DNA from: SG8-30 sp963695085
GTDB taxonomy: Bacteria > Pseudomonadota > Gammaproteobacteria > Steroidobacterales > Steroidobacteraceae
NCBI GenBank assembly: GCA_963695085.1
Contig: CAVOFV010000008.1
Coordinates: 434,001-498,000, forward strand
Length of the DNA: 64,000 bases
Direction: 5' to 3'
The translations under genes and the position numbers were made by a program. Each line of letters begins with the position of its first letter. Positions within the stretch are counted from its first letter, which is position 1. A model generated the notes under the pieces. It ran no database searches. It saw only the letters and a list, made by a program, of their open reading frames with translations, and was not told the origin of the DNA. Positions 43,088 to 51,994 of the stretch are shown here, piece by piece.

Positions 43088-44206
43088 TCAGGCTCCGTTG
43101 CCGGCCGGGGTCTGCTCCCGTTTCTGGAGCCTGCCCCCTCCCGTGGCGAACAGGTCCAGCTGGCTGGCCGGCGACAGATGACTGACGCCGACGCCCAGCA
43201 ACCGTACGGCCACGCGCGGATGGTCCTCGAACCAGCGTTCCAGCAGCCCGCGGGCAACCTCGGCAATCAGCCGCCGCTCCTGGGTCGGCGGCGTGAAGGT
43301 CCGCTGCCGCGTGAAGGTGACAAAATCCCGCTGGCGCACCTTGATGAAGACCTGCGCCGCTTTCAGCTCACGGTCGCGCAGCCGGCCGGTGGTCACGCCG
43401 GCGAGGCCGGCGAGCCGTCGATGCAGTTCATGGTGGTCGCGGATGTCCGTCTCGAAGGTTTCCTCCGCGCTGACCTGCTTCAGGTCCATCTCGGCAACGA
43501 CCGGCCGGTCGTCGATTCCCGCCGCACGCTCGCGCATGGTCCGCGTGTCGCGCCTGAACAGCGGCCACAGGACGGACTCGGGCGCACGCCGCAACTGGCC
43601 AAGCGTGAACAGTCCCTGCTCCTCGAGACGCCCGGCCGTGCGCTTGCCGATGCCGTGCAGGCGGCGCACCGGCAGCGGGTCGAGCACGGCCTCGACATCC
43701 TGCGGCCGGATCACGGTCAGGCCGTCAGGCTTGTCCATCTCCGAGGCCAGCTTGGCCAGCAGCTTGTTGTGGGCGACGCCCACCGAGGCCGTCAGGCCCG
43801 TGCGTTCGTGGATCTTGCGCTTGATGGAACGGGCGACCGCCCTGGCCGCCTCGAGCCCGTTGCAGTTCTGGCTGACGTCCAGGTACGCCTCGTCCAGCGA
43901 CAGGCCCTCGACCAGCGGCGAGAACTCCTCGAAGACGCAGAAGACCTGCTGCGACACCTCCTTGTAGCGCTTGATGCGCGGCGGCACGCATGCGACGTGC
44001 GGACAGCGCTGCAGCGCCTCCCGCATCGGCATCGCGGAGTGAATGCCAAAGCGGCGGGCCTCGTAGCTGGCCGCCGCCACGACGCCGCGGCCGCCCTGGC
44101 CGCCGACGACCAGCGGCTTGCCGGCCAGCCCGGGATCGTCGAGCTGTTCGACCGACGCGAAGAACGCGTCCATGTCCACGTGCAGGATGGCGCGATGTCT
44201 GTTCAC
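43088..44206 (-). CDS. dinB: DNA polymerase IV
   Basis: Y-family translesion polymerase of 372 residues. Catalytic acidic residues are in HVDMDAFFASVE and SLDEAYLD; the helix-hairpin-helix LHGIGKRTAGRL and little-finger domain follow. The C-terminal QLDLF is a textbook beta-clamp-binding pentapeptide. The start is GTG at 44206, giving NRHRAILHVDMDAFF. I see no clear LexA box in the 24 bases between it and the upstream gene. Confidence 0.95.
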   Translation of the reverse strand: MNRHRAILHVDMDAFFASVEQLDDPGLAGKPLVVGGQGGRGVVAAASYEARRFGIHSAMPMREALQRCPHVACVPPRIKRYKEVSQQVFCVFEEFSPLVEGLSLDEAYLDVSQNCNGLEAARAVARSIKRKIHERTGLTASVGVAHNKLLAKLASEMDKPDGLTVIRPQDVEAVLDPLPVRRLHGIGKRTAGRLEEQGLFTLGQLRRAPESVLWPLFRRDTRTMRERAAGIDDRPVVAEMDLKQVSAEETFETDIRDHHELHRRLAGLAGVTTGRLRDRELKAAQVFIKVRQRDFVTFTRQRTFTPPTQERRLIAEVARGLLERWFEDHPRVAVRLLGVGVSHLSPASQLDLFATGGGRLQKREQTPAGNGA

Positions 44207-44230
44207 GGTCCGCGTCGCGGTGGCGACCCC

Positions 44231-45640
44231 CTAGAGCGACAGCATCGAGTACACGATACCAACTGCCATGGTCAGCGCCAGCAGGATGAAATACAGCTGC
44301 GAGATCGCCACGAATTTGACGGCCGTGCGCACCCGGCTCTCACCGTAGACGACACGCATCGCGCGGAAAACGTAGTAGGGCACGTAAGCGATCAGCAGCA
44401 GACCCACGAAACCGAGCAGTCCGATCAGCGGCAGTTTGAGGGCGGCAACGAAGTTGATCAGGGCGTTGACCGCCAGCCAGAGAAAGACGAAAGAGTGCAC
44501 GTGCAGGAACATCACCAGGTGCTCGGCATACAGCCTGCGCGGCTTCCAGTAGAACAGCATCGCCAGCGCAGCCATCAGGGGCAGGAACAGGAACATCAGC
44601 TTTGGCGCGGTGCTGATGAACACGGCGCCGAGCCGTCTGCCGCCATCCGCCTCCACCTTGCGGCAGGCTTCCTGCAACAGGGGATTCAGGCGCCTGATCA
44701 CGGGCAGGTCGATGTCGACATTGCAGCCGGCCGACTGCCCCTTGCCTTCCGTGGTTTCTGCGGCCAGCTCGGCGGCGCGCCGGATCGTTTCAGGCGTGCC
44801 GGGCGCGGAACCCAGCTCCTTCACGGCCCGATGCAACTCGTTTGACGCCGCTTCGCGCGCGGCATCGTCCGTTCCAGTCTGGCCGTCAGGCAAGTTCAGG
44901 GTGATCGGCGCGAACACCGTATTGCCTTCCTTGTCGACGCGCAGCATCGGCTGGTCCGGCAACAAAGCGGACAGCGCGAAGAACGCGACGCTGAGGACCA
45001 GGTAGAGCCTGAACGGCGGCAGGTAGCGTTGCCGGCGGCCGGCGATGAATTCAGTGGTCAGTTCGCCGGGCCTCAGGACGAGCGAGCGGAGCGTTCGCCA
45101 GACGCTCGAGTCGAGGTGCAACACGGAGTGCACGACATCGTGGGCAACGTCGCTGACCGTCAGCACGTGGATTTCACCGGACTGCCCGCAATCCGCGCAG
45201 TAGCTACCGGCCACTGCCGCGCCGCAGTTCCGGCATGTCACGGGTGCCCGTGGCAGGCGTGGACTCACGACGTCGGGTTCGAGCACCCGCCTGGTGTAGA
45301 GGACCTTGTCGCCAAAGCGTGCCGCGCCGTCGGCGCGCATGCGTGCGGCATCCTCGGCAAGGTAACGTTCGAGCGCCGCGGCGTCTTCGAGCCGGTACTG
45401 GACCCTTCGCACTGGTGCAGCGGCTGCGCCGCGCGCAGGCACCTGGATTTCGGCGCCAGTGAAGCCGCGACAGGCCAGCACCTGGCGGACGTGCCCCGGC
45501 AGCCAGGCGTCGAACTCGGCGACGACCGCAGGATCGAGCGCGCACTCGACCTCGTAGATGACCTGTTGCGTTCCGCGTGCCGCCAAGGAGACCTCTGTCC
45601 GGGCAACCGGGACGCGGCGTTCGCGACCCCGGCCCGTCAT
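44231..45640 (-). CDS. DUF4286-DUF3667 membrane fusion protein
   Basis: 469 residues. The N-terminal ~110 residues match DUF4286 (VIYEVECALDPAVVAEFDAWLPGH to DKVLYTRRVLEP). A zinc-ribbon with two CxxC pairs (CRNCG; CADCG) and the DUF3667 segment LDSSVWRTLRSLVLRPGELTTEFIAGRRQRYLPPFRLYLVLS follow, then four or more membrane helices. Function unknown; the zinc ribbon is cytosolic and might bind the DUF4286 partner in other species. ATG 45640 is tentative, since the conserved part starts about 25 residues later. Confidence 0.75.
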   Translation of the reverse strand: MTGRGRERRVPVARTEVSLAARGTQQVIYEVECALDPAVVAEFDAWLPGHVRQVLACRGFTGAEIQVPARGAAAAPVRRVQYRLEDAAALERYLAEDAARMRADGAARFGDKVLYTRRVLEPDVVSPRLPRAPVTCRNCGAAVAGSYCADCGQSGEIHVLTVSDVAHDVVHSVLHLDSSVWRTLRSLVLRPGELTTEFIAGRRQRYLPPFRLYLVLSVAFFALSALLPDQPMLRVDKEGNTVFAPITLNLPDGQTGTDDAAREAASNELHRAVKELGSAPGTPETIRRAAELAAETTEGKGQSAGCNVDIDLPVIRRLNPLLQEACRKVEADGGRRLGAVFISTAPKLMFLFLPLMAALAMLFYWKPRRLYAEHLVMFLHVHSFVFLWLAVNALINFVAALKLPLIGLLGFVGLLLIAYVPYYVFRAMRVVYGESRVRTAVKFVAISQLYFILLALTMAVGIVYSMLSL

Positions 45641-45653
45641 GCAGCAGTCTAGC

Positions 45654-45914
45654 TCAGGGCGTGGGCGGAGGCTTTCGCGTGGGCGGCGGGCCGATCCGTG
45701 ACTGCGGGCAGGCATCGCAACCGGTCGAAGGCGCGGTCGGCCGCGCTGTCTTCGCCAGCCAGGCATGCAGCCGGCCAGGCGGGCCCTCGCTGCGCGGCAG
45801 CCTGGCCGCGAGCCAGCCGGCGAGCCGAGCGCGCAGCGGCACCGTCAGCAGCAACCACAGCGCATACGCTGCGCTGGCCGCGACGATCACGACGACGAGT
45901 GCGGTCTGCCACAT
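45654..45914 (-). CDS. Small FeoB-associated membrane protein with Cys motif
   Basis: 86 residues: one membrane helix (TALVVVIVAASAAYALWLLL), a basic amphipathic region and a C-terminal GCDACP Cys pair followed by a Pro-rich tail. It starts 2 bases after the feoB stop, so it belongs to the feo operon. Similar small Cys-containing membrane proteins replace FeoC in many bacteria. It may help FeoB assemble or handle Fe2+; this is inferred from position. Confidence 0.72.
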   Translation of the reverse strand: MWQTALVVVIVAASAAYALWLLLTVPLRARLAGWLAARLPRSEGPPGRLHAWLAKTARPTAPSTGCDACPQSRIGPPPTRKPPPTP

Positions 45915-45916
45915 GC

Positions 45917-47788
45917 TCAGGCCCCCAGCGCCAGCGCGATGCGGTAGGTCGCGAAGGCGCCCAGGTAGGCAAGGCCGAACAGGTAGGCCGCCATGGCGAG
46001 CGGGTAGCGCCAGCTGCCCGTTTCGCGGCGGACGACCACCAGCGTGGACAGGCATTGCGGCGCGAACACGTACCACGCGAGCAGCGACAGGGCGGTCGCG
46101 ATGCTCCAGGTGCCGGCGATCATGGGTGTCAGCGTGGCAGCGACCGCTTCGTCGCTGGCGGACAGCGAGTAAACGGTGCCCAGCGCGCCGACCGCGACCT
46201 CGCGCGCGGCGAGGCCCGGCACCAGCGCGATGGAAATCTGCCAGTTGAAGCCGATCGGGGCGAGCACGACCTCGAGCGCCCGGCCGATCATGCCGGCGAA
46301 GCTGTGGTAGATGGCCGGCATCGTCGAGCCCGCGGGCGCCGCCGGATAGCTGCCGAGGAACCACAGCACGATCATCATGGACAGGATGATGGTGCCGACG
46401 CGACGGATGAAGATGCGCGCCCTTTCCCACAGGCCGATCGCGAGGCTGCGGGCGCTCGGCCAGTGGTACTCGGGCAATTCGAGCAACAGCGGGTGGTAGC
46501 TGGCCTTGAGCGCGGTGCGCTTGAGCACGACCGCGACCAGCAGGGCGGCGACCACGCCTGCCAGGTACAGGGAGAACAGCACCAGGCCCTGCATGTTGAA
46601 GAGGCCGACCTTCTGCGCGGGAATGAAGGCGCCGATCAGCAGTGCATAGACCGGCAGGCGCGCCGAACAGGTCATCAGCGGGGCGATCATGATCGTCGCC
46701 ATGCGGTCGCGCAGGTTGGGAATCGTGCGGGTGGCCATGATGCCCGGCACGGCGCAGGCAAAACTGGACAGCAGCGGGATGAAGGCGCGCCCGGACAGGC
46801 CGACGCTGCCCATCACTCGATCGAGCAGGTACGCGGCGCGCGGCAGGTAACCGCTTTCCTCGAGCGCGAGGATGAACAGGAACAGGATCAGGATCTGCGG
46901 CAGGAACACCAGCACGCTGCCGACGCCGGCGATGACGCCGTCCACCAGCAGGCTGCGCAACGGACCTGGCGGCAGTGCACCGTGCAGCCAGCCGCCGACC
47001 CAGGACACGCCCGTGTCTATTGCCTGCATCGGCACCGCGGCCCAGCTGAACACGGCCTGGAAGACCCCGAACAACAGCGCCGCCAGCAGCAGCAGGCCCA
47101 GCACCGGGTGCATGACGATGGCATCCAGCCGCTGCAGGACCCGCTGCCGCGCCGGCTCCTGATATCCGATACGGTGCAGGATTCGCCGCGCCTCGCGCTG
47201 CGTGTCCACGACCTGTTCCGGGGTGGGATCGCGATAGGCAACGGGCGCGCGCGGCGCCGGCGGCGGCCGCGACTCGAGGTGGTCAATCAGCGCCTGCGCG
47301 CCGTGTGCCGCGACCGCCACGGTCTCGACGACGGGCAGGCCGATCTCGGCTTGCAGTGCCTTCGCGTCGAGCCGGAAGCCCCGCGCGTGCGCCACGTCGC
47401 TCATGTTCAGGGCGACCACCACGGGGATGCCGAGCCGCGCCAGTTCCAGCACCAGCCGCAGGTTGAGCCGCAGGTTGGTGGCATCGACGACGCAGATGAC
47501 GACTTCCGGCGGTGGCTCGCTGGCAAGCCGGCCCAGCACCGCATCACGGGTGATGGCCTCATCCAGCGACGTGGGTGTCAGGCTGTACGCGCCGGGCAGG
47601 TCGAGGATCCGGTAACTGCGGCCGCTGCGGGTGCCGGTGAACCGGCCTTCCTTGCGCTCGACCGTGACGCCCGCGTAATTGGCGACTTTCTGGTGGCCGC
47701 CGGTGAGGCGGTTGAACAGCGCTGTCTTGCCGGAATTCGGCACGCCGAGCAGCGCAAGGCGCAACTCGCCGACGGCGGCCGTGGTCAT
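45917..47788 (-). CDS. feoB: Ferrous iron transporter FeoB
   Basis: 623 residues. The N-terminal G domain has G1 GVPNSGKTALF, VANYAGVTVE, G3 DLPGAYSL and G4 NMSD; a membrane domain follows with two Gate motifs (SFACAVPGIMATRTI and the later VPGLAAREVAVG) typical of Fe2+ transport. It is shorter than E. coli FeoB, as in many species. Its ATG overlaps the feoA stop. Confidence 0.95.
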   Translation of the reverse strand: MTTAAVGELRLALLGVPNSGKTALFNRLTGGHQKVANYAGVTVERKEGRFTGTRSGRSYRILDLPGAYSLTPTSLDEAITRDAVLGRLASEPPPEVVICVVDATNLRLNLRLVLELARLGIPVVVALNMSDVAHARGFRLDAKALQAEIGLPVVETVAVAAHGAQALIDHLESRPPPAPRAPVAYRDPTPEQVVDTQREARRILHRIGYQEPARQRVLQRLDAIVMHPVLGLLLLAALLFGVFQAVFSWAAVPMQAIDTGVSWVGGWLHGALPPGPLRSLLVDGVIAGVGSVLVFLPQILILFLFILALEESGYLPRAAYLLDRVMGSVGLSGRAFIPLLSSFACAVPGIMATRTIPNLRDRMATIMIAPLMTCSARLPVYALLIGAFIPAQKVGLFNMQGLVLFSLYLAGVVAALLVAVVLKRTALKASYHPLLLELPEYHWPSARSLAIGLWERARIFIRRVGTIILSMMIVLWFLGSYPAAPAGSTMPAIYHSFAGMIGRALEVVLAPIGFNWQISIALVPGLAAREVAVGALGTVYSLSASDEAVAATLTPMIAGTWSIATALSLLAWYVFAPQCLSTLVVVRRETGSWRYPLAMAAYLFGLAYLGAFATYRIALALGA

Positions 47789-48099
47789 GGCTGGCGCTTG
47801 CCGTTGGTGACGGCGACGGTCACGGCCGCGGCCTCGCGGCGGCGCAGCGCGAACAGGCTGCGCCCGAGCCGCACGGCCATCGGGTCCTGGCCCGGCCAGA
47901 TGGTGCCGATGACCTCGACCGGCTCGCCCGGGATGAAGCCGAGTTCGAGCAGCCGCTGCGCCAGGGTGGAACGAACCTCGTCGCCGAGGTCCTCGCGGCC
48001 ATCCTGGATGCCGAGCACGATCGCCACGTCGCCCTTGCGCAGCGTGGACAACGCGACGGGCGGGGCGTCGGCGACGTGATCATGAAGATGGATGGACAT
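47785..48099 (-). CDS. feoA: FeoA, SH3-like partner of FeoB
   Basis: 104-residue cytosolic protein with the FeoA core LRKGDVAIVLGI, LAQRLLELGFIPGEPVEVIG and PMAVRLGRSLFALRRREA. It supports Fe2+ uptake by FeoB. A good Fur box lies 35 bases upstream at 48134-48152. First gene of feoA-feoB-small Cys protein. Confidence 0.93.
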   Translation of the reverse strand: MSIHLHDHVADAPPVALSTLRKGDVAIVLGIQDGREDLGDEVRSTLAQRLLELGFIPGEPVEVIGTIWPGQDPMAVRLGRSLFALRRREAAAVTVAVTNGKRQP

Positions 48100-48133
48100 G
48101 CGACCTCCGGAAGGGCCCCATGCTAGCCTATTT

Positions 48134-48152
48134 CTAAATGATAATCGTTAGC
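48134..48152 (-). promoter_or_regulatory. Fur box upstream of feoA
   Basis: CTAAATGATAATCGTTAGC matches the 19-bp consensus GATAATGATAATCATTATC at 14 positions, including the unbroken centre AATGATAATC. It lies 35-53 bases before the feoA ATG, where Fe-Fur would block the promoter, so iron-repressed expression is expected. Confidence 0.8.
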
Positions 48153-48183
48153 ATTAACCGAGGGTGGGTGGCCGGCGTTAAGT

Positions 48184-48212
48184 AAAACGGCGGGCCGTTG
48201 CCGGCCCGCCGT
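48184..48212 (-). terminator. Intrinsic terminator of fadE
   Basis: ACGGCGGGCCG (48187-48197) and CGGCCCGCCGT (48202-48212) form a perfect 11-bp stem with a TTGC loop. Read on the minus strand it ends in TTTT, 22 bases after the fadE stop, and separates fadE from the feo control region. Confidence 0.8.
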
Positions 48213-48233
48213 CGTTGGCACCCGGCCCAGGTT

Positions 48234-50708
48234 TCAGGCGACCCGGGCGGTCAGTCCGGGCTGCGGCGACTCAGCCTGGCCTGCCATCAGCTCCTCGTTG
48301 GTGAAGTCATCCACGTGGATGATGTCCATCACCTTGCGGTCGTACTCGCGCAACTGCGCGGCCTCGGTGGCCGTGACGATGCGGGCGGCCAGCGCCTGCT
48401 CGATCTGCCCCGGCAGGTCCAGGGCCGTGACGATGCCGGTCTTGACGCCATCGACCCGGATCCGCTTCTCGATCGGCTCGGCGGCGATCGTCAGCTGCAG
48501 CGCTTCCTGCACCAGGCCGAGGTGGTTGGTCGGTTCGAGCGTCTTGTAGATGCCGTCGCACAGCCGTTCGCGCGCCTCGCTGGGCTGCATGACCAGTTCC
48601 GCGACCTTGCGGCCGAGCCGGTCGCTGGGCGCGGAATAGGTCAGGCCACGCGGGAAGATGAACACCCGCATCGCCACCGCCAGCCAGCGGATCGGGAAGT
48701 TGCGCAGGAAACCGTGCAGCTGTTCCTGCGCCCGGTACAGCAGCGTACGGCACGCGTACTCGACCAGCGGCAGGTCGTCCTGCTTGCGGCCCTGGTTCTC
48801 CCAGTGCTTGAGCACCATCGAGGCGAGGTACATGTACGACAGCACGTCCCCGAGCCGCGCCGACAGGTTCTCTTTCTTCTTCAGGTAACCGCCCAGCGAC
48901 AGCATCGCGACGTCGGTCGCGAATGCGAACGATGCGCTGAAGCGGTTGATGTGCTCGAAGTAGCGCGCCGTCGGCCCGGACACCGGCGTCTTGGTGATGC
49001 GCGACAGCGTCAGGGCCATGAACAGCGAGCGGATTGCGTTGGAAACGGTGAAGCCCATGTGCCCGAACAATGCCGTGTCGAAGTCTGCGACGCCCCTGGC
49101 CTTGTCGGGATTCCGCGCGGCCACCATTTCCTTCATCACCCACGGGTGGCAGCGCACCGCGCCCTGGCCGAAGATGATCAGGTTGCGGGTCAGCACGTTG
49201 GCGCCCTCGACCGTGATGCCGATCGGCGCCAGCTGGTAACCGCGGCCGAGGTAGTTCTTCGGTCCCAGGCTGATGCCCTTGCCGCCCTGCACGTCCATGC
49301 CGTCAATGACGACCGCGCGGCCGAGCTCGGTCACGTGGTACTTGAGGATGCCGGACGGTACGGCCGGCTTCTCGCCGCCGTCGATGGCGCCGGCCGTGAC
49401 CGAGCGTGCGGCGTCCATCAGGTACACGTTGCCGGCCATGCGGGCCACGATCGTCTCGATGCCCTCGAACTTGCCGATCGGCATCGCGAACTGGCGGCGG
49501 ATGCGTGCGTACGCGCCGGTCGAGTACACGGCGCCCTTGGCGCCGCCGGCCGCATTCGACGGCAGTGACACGCAGCGGCCCACCGACAACTGCTCGACCA
49601 GCATGCGCCAGCCCTGTCCCGCCATCGGCTGGCCGCCCACGATGGCGTCGAGCGGCACGAACACGTCCTTGCCCTCCATGGGGCCGTTCAGGAACGCGAT
49701 GTTGAGCGGAAAATGGCGCCGGTTCGCCGTGATGCCCGGCACGCTGCGCGGCACCAGCGCGACCGTCATGCCGTAGTCGGTCTTGCCGCCCAGCAGTTTG
49801 TCCGGGTCGAACATGCGGAACGCGAGGCCGATCAGCGTTGCAATGGGCGACAGCGTGATGTAGCGCTTCGAGAAGTTGAGCTTCAGGCCGACGATTTCGC
49901 GGCCTTCCCACATGCCCTTGCAGACGATGCCGGTGTCCGGCAGCGCGGTGGCGTCCGAGCCCGCGCGCGGCGCGGTCAGCGCAAAGCAGGGCACTTCCTC
50001 GCCGCTGGCCAGGCGCGGCAGGTAGCGGTTCTTCTGTGCCTCGGTGCCGTAGTGATTGATCAGCTCGGCCGGGCCGAGCGAATTCGGCACGGCGATCGTG
50101 GCGGCGGCCGTGCCGGAGCGGCTGGCGATCTTGGCCAGCACGCAGGAATGCCCGTAGGTCGAGAATTCCAGGCCGCCGTATTTCTTCGGGATGATCATCG
50201 CGAAGAAGCCCTTGGTCTTCATGAAATCCCAGACCTCGGGCGGCATGTCGGCGCGGTTGTGGGTGATGTCCCACTCGTCGAGCATGCGGCACAGCTGCTC
50301 GGTCGGACCGTCGATGAACGCCTGCTCCTCGGCGCGCAGCTGCGGCGGCTTGGCATCCAGCAGCTTCTTCCAGTCCGGGTCGCCCGTGAACAGCTCGCCG
50401 TCCCACCAGACGGTGCCGGCATCGAGCGCTTCCCGCTCGGTCGACGACATCGTCGGCAGCATGCGCTTGTACACGCGCAGGAACGGCCGGCTGATCATGC
50501 GCCTGCGCAGCGGCTTGATATTGAGCAGCGCAACGGGCGCGAACACGACCCACAGCGCGACCTTCCACCACATCGCGGCGGTGCCCAGGACCGTATAGGC
50601 CGCCAGCAGCACGCCGAGCGTCAGCGTGGTCAGTGCAAGGCTCGACTTGCGGTACGTGAGCCACAGCAGGGCGACCACGAACAGAAGGACCCACAGGACG
50701 GACAACAT
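48234..50708 (-). CDS. fadE: Acyl-CoA dehydrogenase FadE
   Basis: Flavoenzyme for the first step of fatty-acid beta-oxidation. 824 residues, the long proteobacterial form: two or three N-terminal membrane helices, then PKKYGGLEFSTYGHS, APRAGSDATALPDTG, ITVEGANVLTRNLIIFGQGA (which holds the proposed catalytic Glu) and a long C-terminal extension. AAGGAG lies before ATG 50708. A 16-bp palindrome about 145 bases upstream is the likely regulator site. Confidence 0.93.
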   Translation of the reverse strand: MLSVLWVLLFVVALLWLTYRKSSLALTTLTLGVLLAAYTVLGTAAMWWKVALWVVFAPVALLNIKPLRRRMISRPFLRVYKRMLPTMSSTEREALDAGTVWWDGELFTGDPDWKKLLDAKPPQLRAEEQAFIDGPTEQLCRMLDEWDITHNRADMPPEVWDFMKTKGFFAMIIPKKYGGLEFSTYGHSCVLAKIASRSGTAAATIAVPNSLGPAELINHYGTEAQKNRYLPRLASGEEVPCFALTAPRAGSDATALPDTGIVCKGMWEGREIVGLKLNFSKRYITLSPIATLIGLAFRMFDPDKLLGGKTDYGMTVALVPRSVPGITANRRHFPLNIAFLNGPMEGKDVFVPLDAIVGGQPMAGQGWRMLVEQLSVGRCVSLPSNAAGGAKGAVYSTGAYARIRRQFAMPIGKFEGIETIVARMAGNVYLMDAARSVTAGAIDGGEKPAVPSGILKYHVTELGRAVVIDGMDVQGGKGISLGPKNYLGRGYQLAPIGITVEGANVLTRNLIIFGQGAVRCHPWVMKEMVAARNPDKARGVADFDTALFGHMGFTVSNAIRSLFMALTLSRITKTPVSGPTARYFEHINRFSASFAFATDVAMLSLGGYLKKKENLSARLGDVLSYMYLASMVLKHWENQGRKQDDLPLVEYACRTLLYRAQEQLHGFLRNFPIRWLAVAMRVFIFPRGLTYSAPSDRLGRKVAELVMQPSEARERLCDGIYKTLEPTNHLGLVQEALQLTIAAEPIEKRIRVDGVKTGIVTALDLPGQIEQALAARIVTATEAAQLREYDRKVMDIIHVDDFTNEELMAGQAESPQPGLTARVA

Positions 50709-50850
50709 GGCGCTACTCCTTGAGAAAGCCCGGAGGTCTTCGTCACTCCCGCGAGAGCCAGACGCAAAACAAGTGCCGCAGGCGACGCCGTTCGCGCGGC
50801 CTTCGCGCGGGAGTGTATCTCCACTACACGCGCAGAATGAGCGTGCCGAT

Positions 50851-50866
50851 TAGGGTGTACACCCTA
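50851..50866. promoter_or_regulatory. 16-bp perfect palindrome, candidate operator for fadE
   Basis: TAGGGTGTACACCCTA is fully self-complementary. It lies 143-158 bases before the fadE ATG on the minus strand. The sequence does not resemble the FadR or PsrA consensus that I know, so the regulator is unknown; TetR- or MerR-type dimers are possible. Confidence 0.5.
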
Positions 50867-50922
50867 GACGCCCGGGTCGTTGCCACAGTGCAGGGTTCCG
50901 GTGACCTGCGTTATTGCGGCGC

Positions 50923-50954
50923 AAAACAAGGGCCGGCCGCGAGGCCGGCTCTTG
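50923..50954 (-). terminator. Intrinsic terminator of mdh
   Basis: CAAGGGCCGGCC (50927-50938) pairs with GGCCGGCTCTTG (50943-50954) over 12 bp with one G-U, loop GCGA. On the minus strand it is followed by TTTT (50926-50923), a classical terminator about 60 bases after the mdh stop. Confidence 0.8.
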
Positions 50955-50968
50955 TGGCGCAGACCAAG

Positions 50969-50990
50969 AAGGCCGCCCTGCGGCGGCCTT
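50969..50990 (-). terminator. Second hairpin between mdh and its terminator
   Basis: AAGGCCGCC and GGCGGCCTT form a perfect 9-bp stem with a CTGC loop, 27 bases after the mdh stop. The following minus-strand sequence is not U-rich, so it may protect the 3' end or back up the next hairpin. Confidence 0.5.
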
Positions 50991-51016
50991 CCTGTTGCCC
51001 TGCGGCGCTGCAACGA

Positions 51017-51994
51017 CTACAGCAGGTCCTTGACGCCGTCGCGTTCCTCGAGCAGTTCCTTGTGCGTGGCGTCCATCTTGCCGCGGCTGAACTCGTCGAT
51101 CGACAGGCCCTTCACGATCGAGTAACGACCGCCCGCGCAGGTCACCGGGTACGAGTACATGACGCCTTCCGGAATGCCGTAGCTGCCGTCCGACGGAATC
51201 GCCATGCTGACGCGGTCGCCAGCCGGCGTACCGAGCAGCCAGTCGTGCACGTGGTTGATGGCCGCGGACGCCGCGGAAGCCGCCGAGGATGCGCCGCGCG
51301 CCTTGATGATCGCGGCGCCGCGCTGCTGCACGGTCGGGATGAACTGGTCGCGGTACCAGGCGTCGTCCACCAGCGACTTGGCAGGCTTGCCGCCGACCGT
51401 GCAGTGGCCGATGTCCGGGTACTGCGTCGCGCTGTGGTTGCCCCAGATGATCATGCCCTTGATGGTGGTGACGTGCGCGCCGGTCTTGGCGGCGAGCTGC
51501 GAAATGGCGCGGTTGTGGTCGAGGCGCGTCATCGCCGTGAAACTGGCCCGTGCAATGTCCGGCGCATTGGAGGCGGCGATCAGCGCGTTCGTGTTCGCGG
51601 GGTTGCCGATCACCAGCACCCTGATATCGCGGGCCGCGACCTCGTTGATGGCCTTGCCCTGCACCGAGAAGATCTGCGCGTTGGCCAGCAGCAGGTCCTT
51701 GCGCTCCATGCCGGGCCCGCGCGGCCGTGCACCGACCAGCAGGCCGACGCCGCAGTCCTTGAACGCGGCGCGCGGGTCGTCGGTCGCGACGATCGCGTTC
51801 AGCGTCGGAAAGGCGCAGTCACTGAGCTCCATGACCACGCCGTTGAGTGCTCCCAGGGCGGGAGTGATCTCGAGCAGGTTCAGGTTGACCGGCTGGTCGG
51901 GTCCCAGCATCTGCCCTGAGGCGACTCGGAAGGCGAGCGCATAGCCGATATTGCCGGCTGCGCCCGTGATGGTGACGGTGACGGGCTTCTTCAT
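51017..51994 (-). CDS. mdh: Malate dehydrogenase
   Basis: NAD-dependent oxidation of malate to oxaloacetate in the TCA cycle. 325 residues of the proteobacterial type-2 Mdh. The Rossmann motif is TGAAGNIGYALAFR; substrate residues lie in GARPRGPGMERKDLL and NPANTNALIA, and the catalytic His in IIWGNHSATQYPD. Weak AGAGAG precedes ATG 51994. Monocistronic, with two hairpins downstream. Confidence 0.96.
   Translation of the reverse strand: MKKPVTVTITGAAGNIGYALAFRVASGQMLGPDQPVNLNLLEITPALGALNGVVMELSDCAFPTLNAIVATDDPRAAFKDCGVGLLVGARPRGPGMERKDLLLANAQIFSVQGKAINEVAARDIRVLVIGNPANTNALIAASNAPDIARASFTAMTRLDHNRAISQLAAKTGAHVTTIKGMIIWGNHSATQYPDIGHCTVGGKPAKSLVDDAWYRDQFIPTVQQRGAAIIKARGASSAASAASAAINHVHDWLLGTPAGDRVSMAIPSDGSYGIPEGVMYSYPVTCAGGRYSIVKGLSIDEFSRGKMDATHKELLEERDGVKDLL

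Larger units (their letters stand above)
50709..51016. other. Intergenic region upstream of fadE
   Basis: About 310 bases without a gene. From left to right it holds the fadE leader and promoter region, a perfect 16-bp palindrome, and two hairpins that end the mdh transcript. No strong -35/-10 pair is obvious on the minus strand. Confidence 0.5.
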
